DNA of 36,044 nucleotides from Bacteroidota bacterium (GTDB lineage Bacteria > Bacteroidota > Bacteroidia > B-17B0 > Aurantibacillaceae). The notes beneath the pieces are model-generated. The model searched no databases and was not told the DNA's origin. It saw nothing but the letters and a program-made list of their open reading frames with translations. The stretch covers positions 1 through 36,044 of the forward strand of contig JANYEQ010000030.1 in the NCBI GenBank assembly GCA_025363015.1. Reading direction: 5' to 3'. Positions 22,889-30,557 of the stretch are shown here, piece by piece (position 1 is the stretch's first letter; the number at the start of each line of letters is the position of its first letter). Made by a program: the position numbers and the translations under genes.

Positions 22889-25336
22889 TTATTCATATAC
22901 ATAAATACGTTTTACGCGTGCCGAAACACTAGTTAGTACCTCGTAGTTTATAGTATTTAAGGCGGAGGCTAATTGGTTTATTTGTTGCGTGGTTTCAAAA
23001 ATTAGTACTTCATCGCCTTCGTTACAATTAATGGTTGTAACATCAATCATACACATATCCATACAAATATTACCAATAGTTTTACAAAAATGCCCATTAA
23101 TGTAAACACCGTGTTTACCATTGCCTAATTGTCGGCTAAAGCCATCGGCATAGCCAATGGGTATAACAGCAATGGTGGTATTGTTTATAATTTTACCATT
23201 TCGGTTATAGCCAATGGTATCATTTTTTGTAACGGTTTTAAGTTGACTAATTTTTGTTTTTAAAACACCTACATTTTCTAATTTAGTTTGTTCATTAGCA
23301 TTAACGCCAAGGCCATACATACCAATGCCTAAGCGCACCATATTAAAATGCGCCTGTTTAAAGCGAGAGATAGCACCCGAATTACAAATATGTTTTAAAG
23401 TGGTGTAGCCAATTTTATTTTCGAGCTGAGAACTTATTTTAGTAAATAAATTTATTTGCTCATTTGTAAACTCATCTAGGCTTTGGTTATCACTAGCAGC
23501 TAAATGCGAAAAAATAGAAACAATTTTTAGTTGCTGTTGTTTTTTTAATTCGGTAATTAATTGCTCAATATTTTTTTCTTCAAAGCCTAAACGGTGCATA
23601 CCAGTATCTATTTTAATATGCACAGGATAAGGCTCTGTAATGCCCAATTGGTCAAGTTTTAAAATAAATTCGTGTAATAATTTAAAGCTGTAAATTTCGG
23701 GCTCTAAATTAAAATTAATAATATCATCTAGCGAATCGCTTTCGGGGCTCATGACCATTATTGGTAAATTAACTTGCGATTTACGGAGTTCTACACCCTC
23801 ATCGGCATAAGCAACGGCTAAATAGTTAATGCCAATATGCTCTAATGTTTTTGCAATTTCAATACTGCCACTACCATAACCCATGGCTTTTACCATTGCC
23901 ATAATTTGTGTATTAGGCTGTAAAAGGTCTTTAAAATAATTTACATTATTGGTTAATTTATTTAAATTAACTTCAAAAACAGTATCGTGGCTTTTTTGTT
24001 GTAGTAATCTACTAATGTTTTCAAAACCAAAGCTACGCGCACCTTTCAGTAAAATTGTAGCATCACTAAATTGATGATTGATAATTGGTAATTGATGAAT
24101 GAAAGAGTTAGTATCAGAATAAAAAAGAGAATTGTTTTTGAACAAAAATTTATTTATAGAAATATTTTTACCAATGCCAACTACTAAATCTATTTTATTT
24201 TGTTGAAATAAATGGGCTAATTGAGTGTATAAATTTGTGGCTAAAACACCCGATTGTTCAATATCTGAAATAATAACTATTTTTTTTGAACGGCGATTTT
24301 GTTGTTGTAAAAAATTTAAAGCAATGGTAAGCGAATCTAAATCAGAATTGTAATAATCGTTTATTAGTAATGAATTATTAATGCCATTTTTAATTTCTAA
24401 ACGTAAGGCAATGGCTTGTAATTGATTTAATTTTTGTTGAATACTGGTTTCATTAAATCCTAATTGAAAAAGTACGGCAATGCAAGTAGAATAATTAGCA
24501 ATAGATGCAGCATCGGTAAATTTTAATTGAAAGCTGTAATCTTTAGTATTGCTTTTTATAAGTAAACAGTTTTTAGAAATACTAAATTGTAAATTAGCAT
24601 CGGCTTGTTGCGAAACAACTATTGTTTTTAAAAGTAGAGTAGGGGGGATATTATTTTTAGTTAGTCCATTAACAATTATGTTTTTACAATGTTGAACTAA
24701 TTTTAATTTTTCTTCAATTTTTTGTTCTTTATTTTTAAAACCTTCATCATGAGCCGAACCAATAGATGTAATAATTCCCAGCGTGGGTTGAATAATGTTT
24801 TGCAAATTTTCCATTTCGTTGGGTTGCGAAATACCAGCTTCAAAAATAGCTAAGGTATGTGAGGAATTTAAATTTAAAACACTTAGTGGCACACCAATTT
24901 GCGAATTAAAACTTTTTGGGCTACGGCAAATACTAAAATCAGATTTTAATAATTGATACAGCCACTCTTTAACCACCGTTTTGCCATTACTACCCGTAAT
25001 GCCAATTACTGGAATATTGAATTGTAAACGGTGATAGGCAGCTAATGTTTGTAAACTATTTAACGAATTTTTTGTAACAATAAATGTTATATTTTTGTTA
25101 GTGATGAATGTATAATCAAATTCATTTTCGGTAATTATAAAACTGTTAACCCCTTTTTTAATTAAATTGTTAATGTAATTATGGCCGTTGTTACGATTGG
25201 TTTTAATGGCAATAAACACCGTATTTTCAGCACTTTGAAGCGCACGGCTATCGGTTAAAAATAAACTGGGTTTATAATCATTTGTACCAACAAATGTGCT
25301 ATTGGTAATTTGTGCTATTTGATTTAGGGTATACAA
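22889..25336 (-). CDS. murF: Bifunctional MurF ligase / alanine racemase
   Basis: An 815-residue fusion. The N-terminal half (about 1-447) is UDP-MurNAc-tripeptide:D-Ala-D-Ala ligase, with the TDSR segment (28-31), the ATP loop GITGSNGKT (112-120), FEAGISQPNEM (165-175) and NDYYNSD (326-332). The C-terminal half (about 450-815) is a PLP-dependent alanine racemase, with the Schiff-base Lys483 in MVKAMGYGSGS (481-491), HIKIDTGMHRLGF, MVRLGIGMYGLG and PIGYADGFSRQL. The fusion supplies D-Ala and ligates D-Ala-D-Ala for peptidoglycan, and is well known in Bacteroidota. The start is TTG, producing the usual MYTLNQIA start. Residues 412-423 are encoded by simple-repeat-like DNA. Confidence 0.96.
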   Translation of the reverse strand: MYTLNQIAQITNSTFVGTNDYKPSLFLTDSRALQSAENTVFIAIKTNRNNGHNYINNLIKKGVNSFIITENEFDYTFITNKNITFIVTKNSLNSLQTLAAYHRLQFNIPVIGITGSNGKTVVKEWLYQLLKSDFSICRSPKSFNSQIGVPLSVLNLNSSHTLAIFEAGISQPNEMENLQNIIQPTLGIITSIGSAHDEGFKNKEQKIEEKLKLVQHCKNIIVNGLTKNNIPPTLLLKTIVVSQQADANLQFSISKNCLLIKSNTKDYSFQLKFTDAASIANYSTCIAVLFQLGFNETSIQQKLNQLQAIALRLEIKNGINNSLLINDYYNSDLDSLTIALNFLQQQNRRSKKIVIISDIEQSGVLATNLYTQLAHLFQQNKIDLVVGIGKNISINKFLFKNNSLFYSDTNSFIHQLPIINHQFSDATILLKGARSFGFENISRLLQQKSHDTVFEVNLNKLTNNVNYFKDLLQPNTQIMAMVKAMGYGSGSIEIAKTLEHIGINYLAVAYADEGVELRKSQVNLPIMVMSPESDSLDDIINFNLEPEIYSFKLLHEFILKLDQLGITEPYPVHIKIDTGMHRLGFEEKNIEQLITELKKQQQLKIVSIFSHLAASDNQSLDEFTNEQINLFTKISSQLENKIGYTTLKHICNSGAISRFKQAHFNMVRLGIGMYGLGVNANEQTKLENVGVLKTKISQLKTVTKNDTIGYNRNGKIINNTTIAVIPIGYADGFSRQLGNGKHGVYINGHFCKTIGNICMDMCMIDVTTINCNEGDEVLIFETTQQINQLASALNTINYEVLTSVSARVKRIYVYE

Positions 25337-25352
25337 TTTTATTTAAAATAAA

Positions 25353-25375
25353 AAAGCGAGAATAGTTCTCGCTTT
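25353..25375 (-). terminator. Intrinsic terminator after efp
   Basis: A 10-bp stem (25353-25362 with 25366-25375, AAAGCGAGAA / TTCTCGCTTT) and a 3-nt loop, followed on the minus strand by TTTTTTATTTT. It lies between the efp stop and the murF-alr start, so murF-alr probably has its own promoter or depends on read-through. Confidence 0.85.
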
Positions 25376-25386
25376 AAAATTAAGAT

Positions 25387-25950
25387 TTACTTTTTAATCC
25401 TCTCAACATAATCGCCAGTGCGGGTATCAATTTTTACCCAATCGCCTTCGTTAAAAAATAGAGGTACACTAATTTCGGTTCCAGTATCAAGAGTTGCTTT
25501 TTTTAAAGTGTTGGTGGCTGTATCGCCTTTCATACCTGGTTCGGTATAGGTTATTTGACATTCTACAAAAGTAGGAGGTTCGGCAATAATAACATCGTCG
25601 CCCTCAAAACTTATTTTTACTTCCATACCCTCTTTTAAAAATTTAGAACCGCTACCAAACAACATTAAGGGTACATGTATTTGTTCGTATGTTTCGTTAT
25701 CCATTACCACTGCAAATTCGGCTTCGGTATAAATAAATTGCATTTGGCGATATTCTACACGTACAATTTCTACACCTTCGCCACTTCTAAAGCGATTTTC
25801 GGTTTGTTTACCATTTTTTAAATTACGCATTTTAGCTTGGTAAAACGCACGTAAATTACCAGGGGTACGGTGTTGGTAATCTGTAATTTGTACTAGTTCG
25901 CCGTTAAAACGGATGATTGAACCTACGTTAATGTCGCCTGTATCTGCCAT
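25387..25950 (-). CDS. efp: Elongation factor P
   Basis: EF-P binds between the ribosomal P and E sites and relieves stalling at polyproline. The 187-residue length and three beta domains are normal: an N-terminal KOW-like domain (1-65) and two OB domains ending in VPLFFNEGDWVKIDTRTGDYVERIK. The loop that carries the modified residue reads HRTPGNLRAF (27-36). Aligned to the usual PGKGxAF, the modified Lys position is Asn32 and an Arg sits at 34, so lysylation by EpmA is not possible here. This subtype occurs in some Bacteroidota. It is downstream of accA with an 88-bp spacer and followed by a terminator. Confidence 0.96.
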   Translation of the reverse strand: MADTGDINVGSIIRFNGELVQITDYQHRTPGNLRAFYQAKMRNLKNGKQTENRFRSGEGVEIVRVEYRQMQFIYTEAEFAVVMDNETYEQIHVPLMLFGSGSKFLKEGMEVKISFEGDDVIIAEPPTFVECQITYTEPGMKGDTATNTLKKATLDTGTEISVPLFFNEGDWVKIDTRTGDYVERIKK

Positions 25951-25956
25951 ATTATT

Positions 25957-26010
25957 TAGTCGTTAGTTTTTAGTCAATTGTTACTAGTCAGTAATGTTTT
26001 GTGTTAATTA
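25957..26010. repeat. Dispersed spacer repeat, copy 2 (upstream of efp)
   Basis: Contains TAGTCGTTAG, then TAGTCAGTAATGTTTT and GTGTTAATTAA, the same blocks as upstream of the E1 gene (3581-3617) in the same order and orientation. Both copies lie just upstream of a minus-strand start codon. Confidence 0.6.
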
Positions 26011-26038
26011 ATTGGCTTATTGCCAAATTATTCAATTA

Positions 26039-27004
26039 TTATGCTTCCATTAAATCGTGTACTACTCCCATTGCCGCAAATTTATCAATGCGTTGGCTTA
26101 TGCGGTCTTGAGGTTTTAATTTATTTAATGTTTTCAAGTGTTTTAATATTTCGGTTTTTACAATGGCAAACATTTCTTCTTGATTACGGTGAGCACCGCC
26201 AACGGGCTCATTTATCACACCATCAATTAAGCCATTGTTATTCATATCTATAGATGTGAGTTTTAAGGCTTCGGCAGCTTGTTCTTTAAAATTCCAGCTA
26301 CGCCACAAAATACTACTGCAACTCTCGGGGCTAATTACCGAATACCAGGTGTTTTCTAACATTAATACCTTATCGCCAATACCAATGCCTAAAGCACCAC
26401 CACTGGCGCCCTCACCAATAATTATGCAAATTACGGGCACTTTAAGTTGAGTCATTTCTAGTAAGTTACGAGCTATGGCTTCGCCCTGGCCACGTTCTTC
26501 GGCTTCTAAGCCGGGGTATGCGCCTGGGGTATCAATAAATGTTACAATGGGTTTGTTAAACTTTTCGGCTAATTTCATTAAGCGTAAGGCTTTGCGGTAA
26601 CCTTCGGGGTTAGCCATACCAAACCTACGTATTTGGCGCATTTTGGTGTTAATACCTTTTTGTTGCCCAATAAACATTACGGTTTGTCCATCAATTTCGC
26701 CAAAACCGCCTACCATGGCTTTATCATCGCCTACGGTACGGTCGCCATGCAGCTCAATAAATGTTTTGTTACTTACATAATCTATATAAGCCAGGGTATA
26801 GGGCCTATCAGGGTGGCGACTAACTTGTACGCGCTGCCAAGGCGTTAAGTTGGTATATAATTCTTTTGTTTTTTGAAGTATAGTAGCTTCCAATTCTTTA
26901 ACTTTATCGTCGAGATTAACTTTACTTTTAACGCTTACGTCTTTAAGTTTGTCTAATTCGGTTTCTAAATCTTGAATTGGTTTCTCAAAATCTAAGTATG
27001 TCAT
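26039..27004 (-). CDS. accA: Acetyl-CoA carboxylase carboxyltransferase subunit alpha
   Basis: The alpha subunit of the carboxyltransferase that makes malonyl-CoA for fatty acid synthesis; it works with AccD in a heterotetramer. The 321 residues include an N-terminal helical coiled region (about 1-55), [13 protein letters not shown], the [16 protein letters not shown] segment, [26 protein letters not shown] and the oxyanion-forming [15 protein letters not shown]. It heads the accA-efp unit. An upstream -7 box is present at 27026-27033. The start is an ATG. The partner accD is not in the window. Confidence 0.97.
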   Translation of the reverse strand: MTYLDFEKPIQDLETELDKLKDVSVKSKVNLDDKVKELEATILQKTKELYTNLTPWQRVQVSRHPDRPYTLAYIDYVSNKTFIELHGDRTVGDDKAMVGGFGEIDGQTVMFIGQQKGINTKMRQIRRFGMANPEGYRKALRLMKLAEKFNKPIVTFIDTPGAYPGLEAEERGQGEAIARNLLEMTQLKVPVICIIIGEGASGGALGIGIGDKVLMLENTWYSVISPESCSSILWRSWNFKEQAAEALKLTSIDMNNNGLIDGVINEPVGGAHRNQEEMFAIVKTEILKHLKTLNKLKPQDRISQRIDKFAAMGVVHDLMEA

Positions 27005-27025
27005 TTTTTGTAATTAGTTAGGGTG

Positions 27026-27033
27026 CAAAGATA
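27026..27033 (-). promoter_or_regulatory. accA: -7 box (TATCTTTG) for accA
   Basis: On the minus strand TATCTTTG matches TAnnTTTG, 21 bp before the accA ATG. No TTG is found at the expected -33 distance, so this is only a partial promoter match. Confidence 0.4.
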
Positions 27034-27107
27034 TAATTTTTTGAAAAATATAGATTTTATATATCTTACTGATTGCTAGATTATTATGTAATTTGTTAAT
27101 AACAAAA

Positions 27108-27135
27108 AAGCAAGAAATAGGCGTATTTCTTGCTT
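27108..27135 (-). terminator. Intrinsic terminator after the GIN-domain gene
   Basis: An 11-bp stem (27108-27118 with 27125-27135, AAGCAAGAAAT / ATTTCTTGCTT) and a 6-nt loop, followed on the minus strand by TTTTTTG. It is about 25 bp beyond the stop of the gene ending at 27161. Confidence 0.82.
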
Positions 27136-27160
27136 AAAATTTAAATAAATTGTTTTGCGG

Positions 27161-28612
27161 TTAAAACGGAATTAATCTAATTCCAACAGCAAAAGGGTAT
27201 AATTGTGCGCCTTGATTTGCTTTAAAAAGCGATGTTAAACTATATTCGGCAAATACGGTTACATTTTTATAGCCAATATTTACGTGTGCTTTTGCGCCAA
27301 AGGGACTTAGGTTATAATTATCTTTTTTAATTTTGGTAATATCAAAGTTTTTTTGCTCTAACTCTTGTTTGGTTCGTGAAGTAATTAAATACTGTGCAAT
27401 AACACCCATTGCAATATGAAACGATTTATTGGGATTATTACTGGTATTAAACTCTAATAATAAAGGCACTTGTAAATAAGCACAACGTAGTTTGTTTTTT
27501 TTGTAAGTGTAGGTATTTGTTGTATCAATGGTGCCCCAGGTAAAGCTACTATCGGCATTAAGGTTGGTTTTATTATTAAATGAGTAGGAGTGAAAATCGA
27601 TACCAAAACCGGTTACAATTTTTACGTTATTTTTATAAATATTAAACTGTCGTTCGATTAAATTTAATTGAAAATTAAAGCTGCGAGAATAATTTAAATC
27701 CATAAAATTATATTGTTTATCAAGGGTTAACGAATTATTATAGTTTAAATAACCATTAACGCCCATCGAAAAACCGTGCCAGTGCTTAAAGTCATCAGTA
27801 TCTATACTGTTATACTTTTTAATCGTATCGTTATTACCGTTGGCTATATTTATAACAATTATTTTTTTATTTTTTAAGTTAAAGGTAGTTGTATCGCCAT
27901 TATTTGCAATGTTTGAACCTTTTTTTGAAGTGCCATCATCTAGTATTTTTGTAATGGAAGAAGAGGTAGAAGCTTTAGCAACAATATCAGTTACATTGCC
28001 TTTTACTTTTATGGCACTTGCGCCATTTGCATTTGCTATTAATTTATCGGTTACAAAAATTTTAGCGGTAGAAGCACCTGTAGCGGTAACATTTGCATTT
28101 TTAGAAGTGAGGTTATACGATTTTAAGGTTGATGCGCCAGATATATTTGCTGATAAATTGTTAGTTGTACCACTTAAATTTAAGTCGCTTGCGCCACTCT
28201 GAGTTATTTCGGTATAATTATTTTGTAATACTAATTTAGCGTCGCTTGAGCCCGAGATGGTAATACTAAGACTGTCTTTTGATAAAGTTGTAGTAGATTT
28301 AATACTTGATGAGCCACTTATTTCTATATCGTTTAAACTATTGTTACTTACATTTACAATAATTGGCGAGTAGGTATTGCCAGTTGTATAAATATATAAG
28401 GTGCCATTTTCAATCTTTGTAAAAAGATTATCAAATTGTTTGGCAATTGTGTTTACTTCTAATTTTAAAGTATCGGAGTTGGTGTAAACAACATCTGTTG
28501 CACCCGATATTTTAATTTTAGTAAAGTTTGTAATTGTGCGCTTTTGAATTTCTTGCGCTTTAGCAAAAAAGCTTGCAGTTAAAAGACTTATTGAAAGGAT
28601 TATGGTTTTCAT
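27161..28612 (-). CDS. GIN-domain (DUF2807) protein with C-terminal outer-membrane barrel
   Basis: A 483-residue exported protein. The signal peptide ends at about AKAQ (17-20). Residues about 25-215 form a right-handed beta-helix-like head GIN domain (DUF2807), with repeated SG(S/A)S and DLNLSG-type turns (EISGSSSIKS, ITISGSSDAKL, TQSGASDLNLSG, ATGASTAKI). After a linker, residues about 265-483 look like a small outer-membrane barrel (GVNGYLNYN, LRCAYLQVPLLLEF, and a terminal strand ending in RLIPF). Head-GIN proteins are suspected adhesins or envelope-stress products; function is not settled. Its ECF-type promoter closely matches the one before the neighbouring sigma operon, so it is probably a target of that sigma factor. 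Confidence 0.88.
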   Translation of the reverse strand: MKTIILSISLLTASFFAKAQEIQKRTITNFTKIKISGATDVVYTNSDTLKLEVNTIAKQFDNLFTKIENGTLYIYTTGNTYSPIIVNVSNNSLNDIEISGSSSIKSTTTLSKDSLSITISGSSDAKLVLQNNYTEITQSGASDLNLSGTTNNLSANISGASTLKSYNLTSKNANVTATGASTAKIFVTDKLIANANGASAIKVKGNVTDIVAKASTSSSITKILDDGTSKKGSNIANNGDTTTFNLKNKKIIVINIANGNNDTIKKYNSIDTDDFKHWHGFSMGVNGYLNYNNSLTLDKQYNFMDLNYSRSFNFQLNLIERQFNIYKNNVKIVTGFGIDFHSYSFNNKTNLNADSSFTWGTIDTTNTYTYKKNKLRCAYLQVPLLLEFNTSNNPNKSFHIAMGVIAQYLITSRTKQELEQKNFDITKIKKDNYNLSPFGAKAHVNIGYKNVTVFAEYSLTSLFKANQGAQLYPFAVGIRLIPF

Positions 28613-28647
28613 ATTAAAATACTATTTGTTTGTTTATTTAAGGGTAA

Positions 28648-28674
28648 GACGGATATAACTATTAAAAAGTTACA
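28648..28674 (-). promoter_or_regulatory. ECF-type promoter of the GIN-domain gene
   Basis: On the minus strand TGTAAC (28674-28669), a 17-bp spacer and CGTC (28651-28648). Flanks match the sigma operon promoter: an upstream TTTTCAATGCG and a downstream CTTAAATAA. The predicted leader is about 30 bases. Confidence 0.75.
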
Positions 28675-28691
28675 GCGCATTGAAAATAAAT

Positions 28692-29945
28692 TTATTTTTT
28701 TTCAATGCTAATAGAATTAAACGCTAATAGATAATTGTTTGTAGATTTTTCGTTGCCTTTAACAGCTTTTATACCAAGCCCATTTAATTGTTTAGCAATT
28801 GTAACAGCACGTTTCCAAAAATTATTTTTTTGTGATGGCGGAGTAGGGCTAAGCTCATCATTATCTTCTTCAGAGGCTAATAAGGTTGTTTGCACAGTAG
28901 GTTCGGTTACTAAATTTGTTGCTGTTGCTATAGTATTTAAGCTTATAGTATTTGAAACAACAGCATTAGTAGTATTTGTATTTATGATACTATTAGTATC
29001 TTTTTTAAACACAGTACTGTTTAAGTTAGTATTTGCAATTGGGCTTGTATTAATATTATTTACAAGAGTTATTTTTAAAGAATTATTTTTAAATGGTTTA
29101 ATTGCAGTTGTTGTATTATTGTTTGTTGCCATTAAATTTTTATTAATAGGATTGTTAATTAGCGTTAAGGAGTCAACTACTTTTTTTGTTTTACTAACGT
29201 TAATGTATTTATTGTTTGGGTTAACAGCAATTTTAGTTGGATTATTGGTAGTTGAATTAAAATAAAAATTTAATACAAAACCTAAGCTTATCAACAATAA
29301 TAAACCTGCAGCAATAGCGCTAATGGTATTAAAATTAAATAGTGCAATTACTTTTGCATGTTTTTTAAGTTCGTTTTTAGTTGGATAAATAACAGATGAA
29401 TCTGTAATTAATTTTGTTTTTTGTAATTGAGTAACTTCTGTTTGTAAAACTATATTTGTTTTTAATTCGGTTTCAAAATTTATTTTTTCGATTTCTGTCA
29501 AATTATTTTCAATATAATTTAAGGCAATATTATTTAGAATTAAATCATTTTCGGTTTTAAGTAAATTGCTTTTATTTAGCGTTAAATTTTGCTTTATAAA
29601 TTTTAAATTTGTTTTTTTATAAAGCTCAACTTCTTTTGCTAATGGTGTATTTGTAGTTAATTTTAATTCAAAATTTAATTTATCTTGTTTTGATAAATTT
29701 CCCTCTATGTAATTTAATAATTCTTCATTATAAATATCTTCGGGTGTTTTAAATAGGCTTGTTTTATTTTCAAAATTTAATGAACTAGCCTTAAAACTGG
29801 GCAATTCATCCGCATAAAAATCAATATTTAATTGAGGGTTAAGTAAAGCAAAGGTTTTTAACTCCACCAAATCATCCGTGTTTAAATTACCATCAAAGTA
29901 ATCTAACAAAAAGGCTTCGTAATTATGTAAGTTTATTTTTTGCAT
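28692..29945 (-). CDS. Anti-sigma-like membrane protein with triplicated N-terminal domain
   Basis: A 417-residue single-pass protein. The cytoplasmic half carries three related helical units at about 9-43, 74-117 and 138-180, each opening with a [LI]-x-x-Y-[FI]-[ED]-x-N-L core (LLDYFDGNL, LLNYIEGNL, ALNYIENNL) and continuing into a helix with Leu/Phe-Glu pattern. This resembles the anti-sigma N-terminal domain (YxxGxLs type) without zinc-binding Cys/His. TM is at about 205-227. The periplasmic part is Asn/Thr-rich and disordered, with a short conserved-looking end (FWKRAVTIAKQLNGLGIKAV, residues about 375-394). The start overlaps the stop of the ECF sigma gene as TAATG, so the two are coupled and it is the likely anti-sigma factor. 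Confidence 0.85.
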   Translation of the reverse strand: MQKINLHNYEAFLLDYFDGNLNTDDLVELKTFALLNPQLNIDFYADELPSFKASSLNFENKTSLFKTPEDIYNEELLNYIEGNLSKQDKLNFELKLTTNTPLAKEVELYKKTNLKFIKQNLTLNKSNLLKTENDLILNNIALNYIENNLTEIEKINFETELKTNIVLQTEVTQLQKTKLITDSSVIYPTKNELKKHAKVIALFNFNTISAIAAGLLLLISLGFVLNFYFNSTTNNPTKIAVNPNNKYINVSKTKKVVDSLTLINNPINKNLMATNNNTTTAIKPFKNNSLKITLVNNINTSPIANTNLNSTVFKKDTNSIINTNTTNAVVSNTISLNTIATATNLVTEPTVQTTLLASEEDNDELSPTPPSQKNNFWKRAVTIAKQLNGLGIKAVKGNEKSTNNYLLAFNSISIEKK

Positions 29946-30430
29946 TAAATAACGGCTTCTATTTTACCAATGTAATTTTTTAAAAAGGTACGTGCTCTAA
30001 AAATATAAACCTTTACTTGACTTTCGGTTAAGCTGGTAATTTCTCCAATTTCATTATAATCATAACCTTCGTAATCGCGAAGCAATAAAACTGTTTTTTG
30101 TATTTCGGGAAGCAATTCTAAGCCAATATTTAAAATTTCTTTTAAATCGGTATATTGATTGGTATGGCTATGTTGATTAAAGTTTACCTCACTAAAATTT
30201 GCTTTTTTTGCATTTTTTCGAGTTGTGTCAACTAAGGTATGGTAAGCGGCGGTAAATAAGTACGATTTGGCTTTAATGGCTTCAATTGTGTCTACCTTTC
30301 GCCACATTTTTTCAAAAGTATCTTGTACAATATCTTTGGCTTGGTCTTTATCTTTAATGTGTTTTATAATAAAGCGATACACGCCATCGGCATGATTTTC
30401 AACACAGGAGTTATAATCGGATAAAGTCAA
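29945..30430 (-). CDS. ECF sigma factor
   Basis: A 161-residue extracytoplasmic-function sigma factor with region 2 at about 13-75 (VYRFIIKHIKDKDQAKDIVQDTFEKMW, then YLFTAAYHTLVD) and region 4 at about 98-152 (LLPEIQKTVLLLRDYEGYDYNEIGEI, then the ESQVKVYIFRARTFLK helix). The start is TTG; there is no ATG close to region 2. A TGTAAC-N16-CGTC promoter stands directly upstream, the classic ECF type, so the gene is probably autoregulated. It is followed by a coupled anti-sigma-like gene and then a GIN-domain gene with a matching promoter. Confidence 0.94.
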   Translation of the reverse strand: MTLSDYNSCVENHADGVYRFIIKHIKDKDQAKDIVQDTFEKMWRKVDTIEAIKAKSYLFTAAYHTLVDTTRKNAKKANFSEVNFNQHSHTNQYTDLKEILNIGLELLPEIQKTVLLLRDYEGYDYNEIGEITSLTESQVKVYIFRARTFLKNYIGKIEAVI

Positions 30431-30445
30431 CTTATTTAAGCGTAT

Positions 30446-30471
30446 GACGAAGTTAGAACAAAAAAGTTACA
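30446..30471 (-). promoter_or_regulatory. ECF-type promoter of the sigma operon (autoregulatory)
   Basis: On the minus strand TGTAAC (30471-30466), 16-bp spacer, CGTC (30449-30446). The run beginning at CGTC reads CGTCATACGCTTAAATAA, against CGTCTTACCCTTAAATAA at the GIN gene promoter. The TTG start codon at 30430 is 16 bp from the -10 element. A related upstream element, CGTATTGAAAA on the plus strand, is present at 30506-30516. Confidence 0.78.
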
Positions 30472-30557
30472 GGCGTATTAAAAATAGTACTAAAAATTAT
30501 TGTAACGTATTGAAAATTAAAACGATAAAAATAAAATTTTGTATAAATAGTATCCCA

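Noticed and set aside
28735-29265. A 176-codon open frame on the plus strand opposite the anti-sigma gene
   Set aside because: It mirrors the Asn/Thr-rich periplasmic part of the real gene, which reads as hydrophobic residues on the other strand; no domain or start signal supports it.
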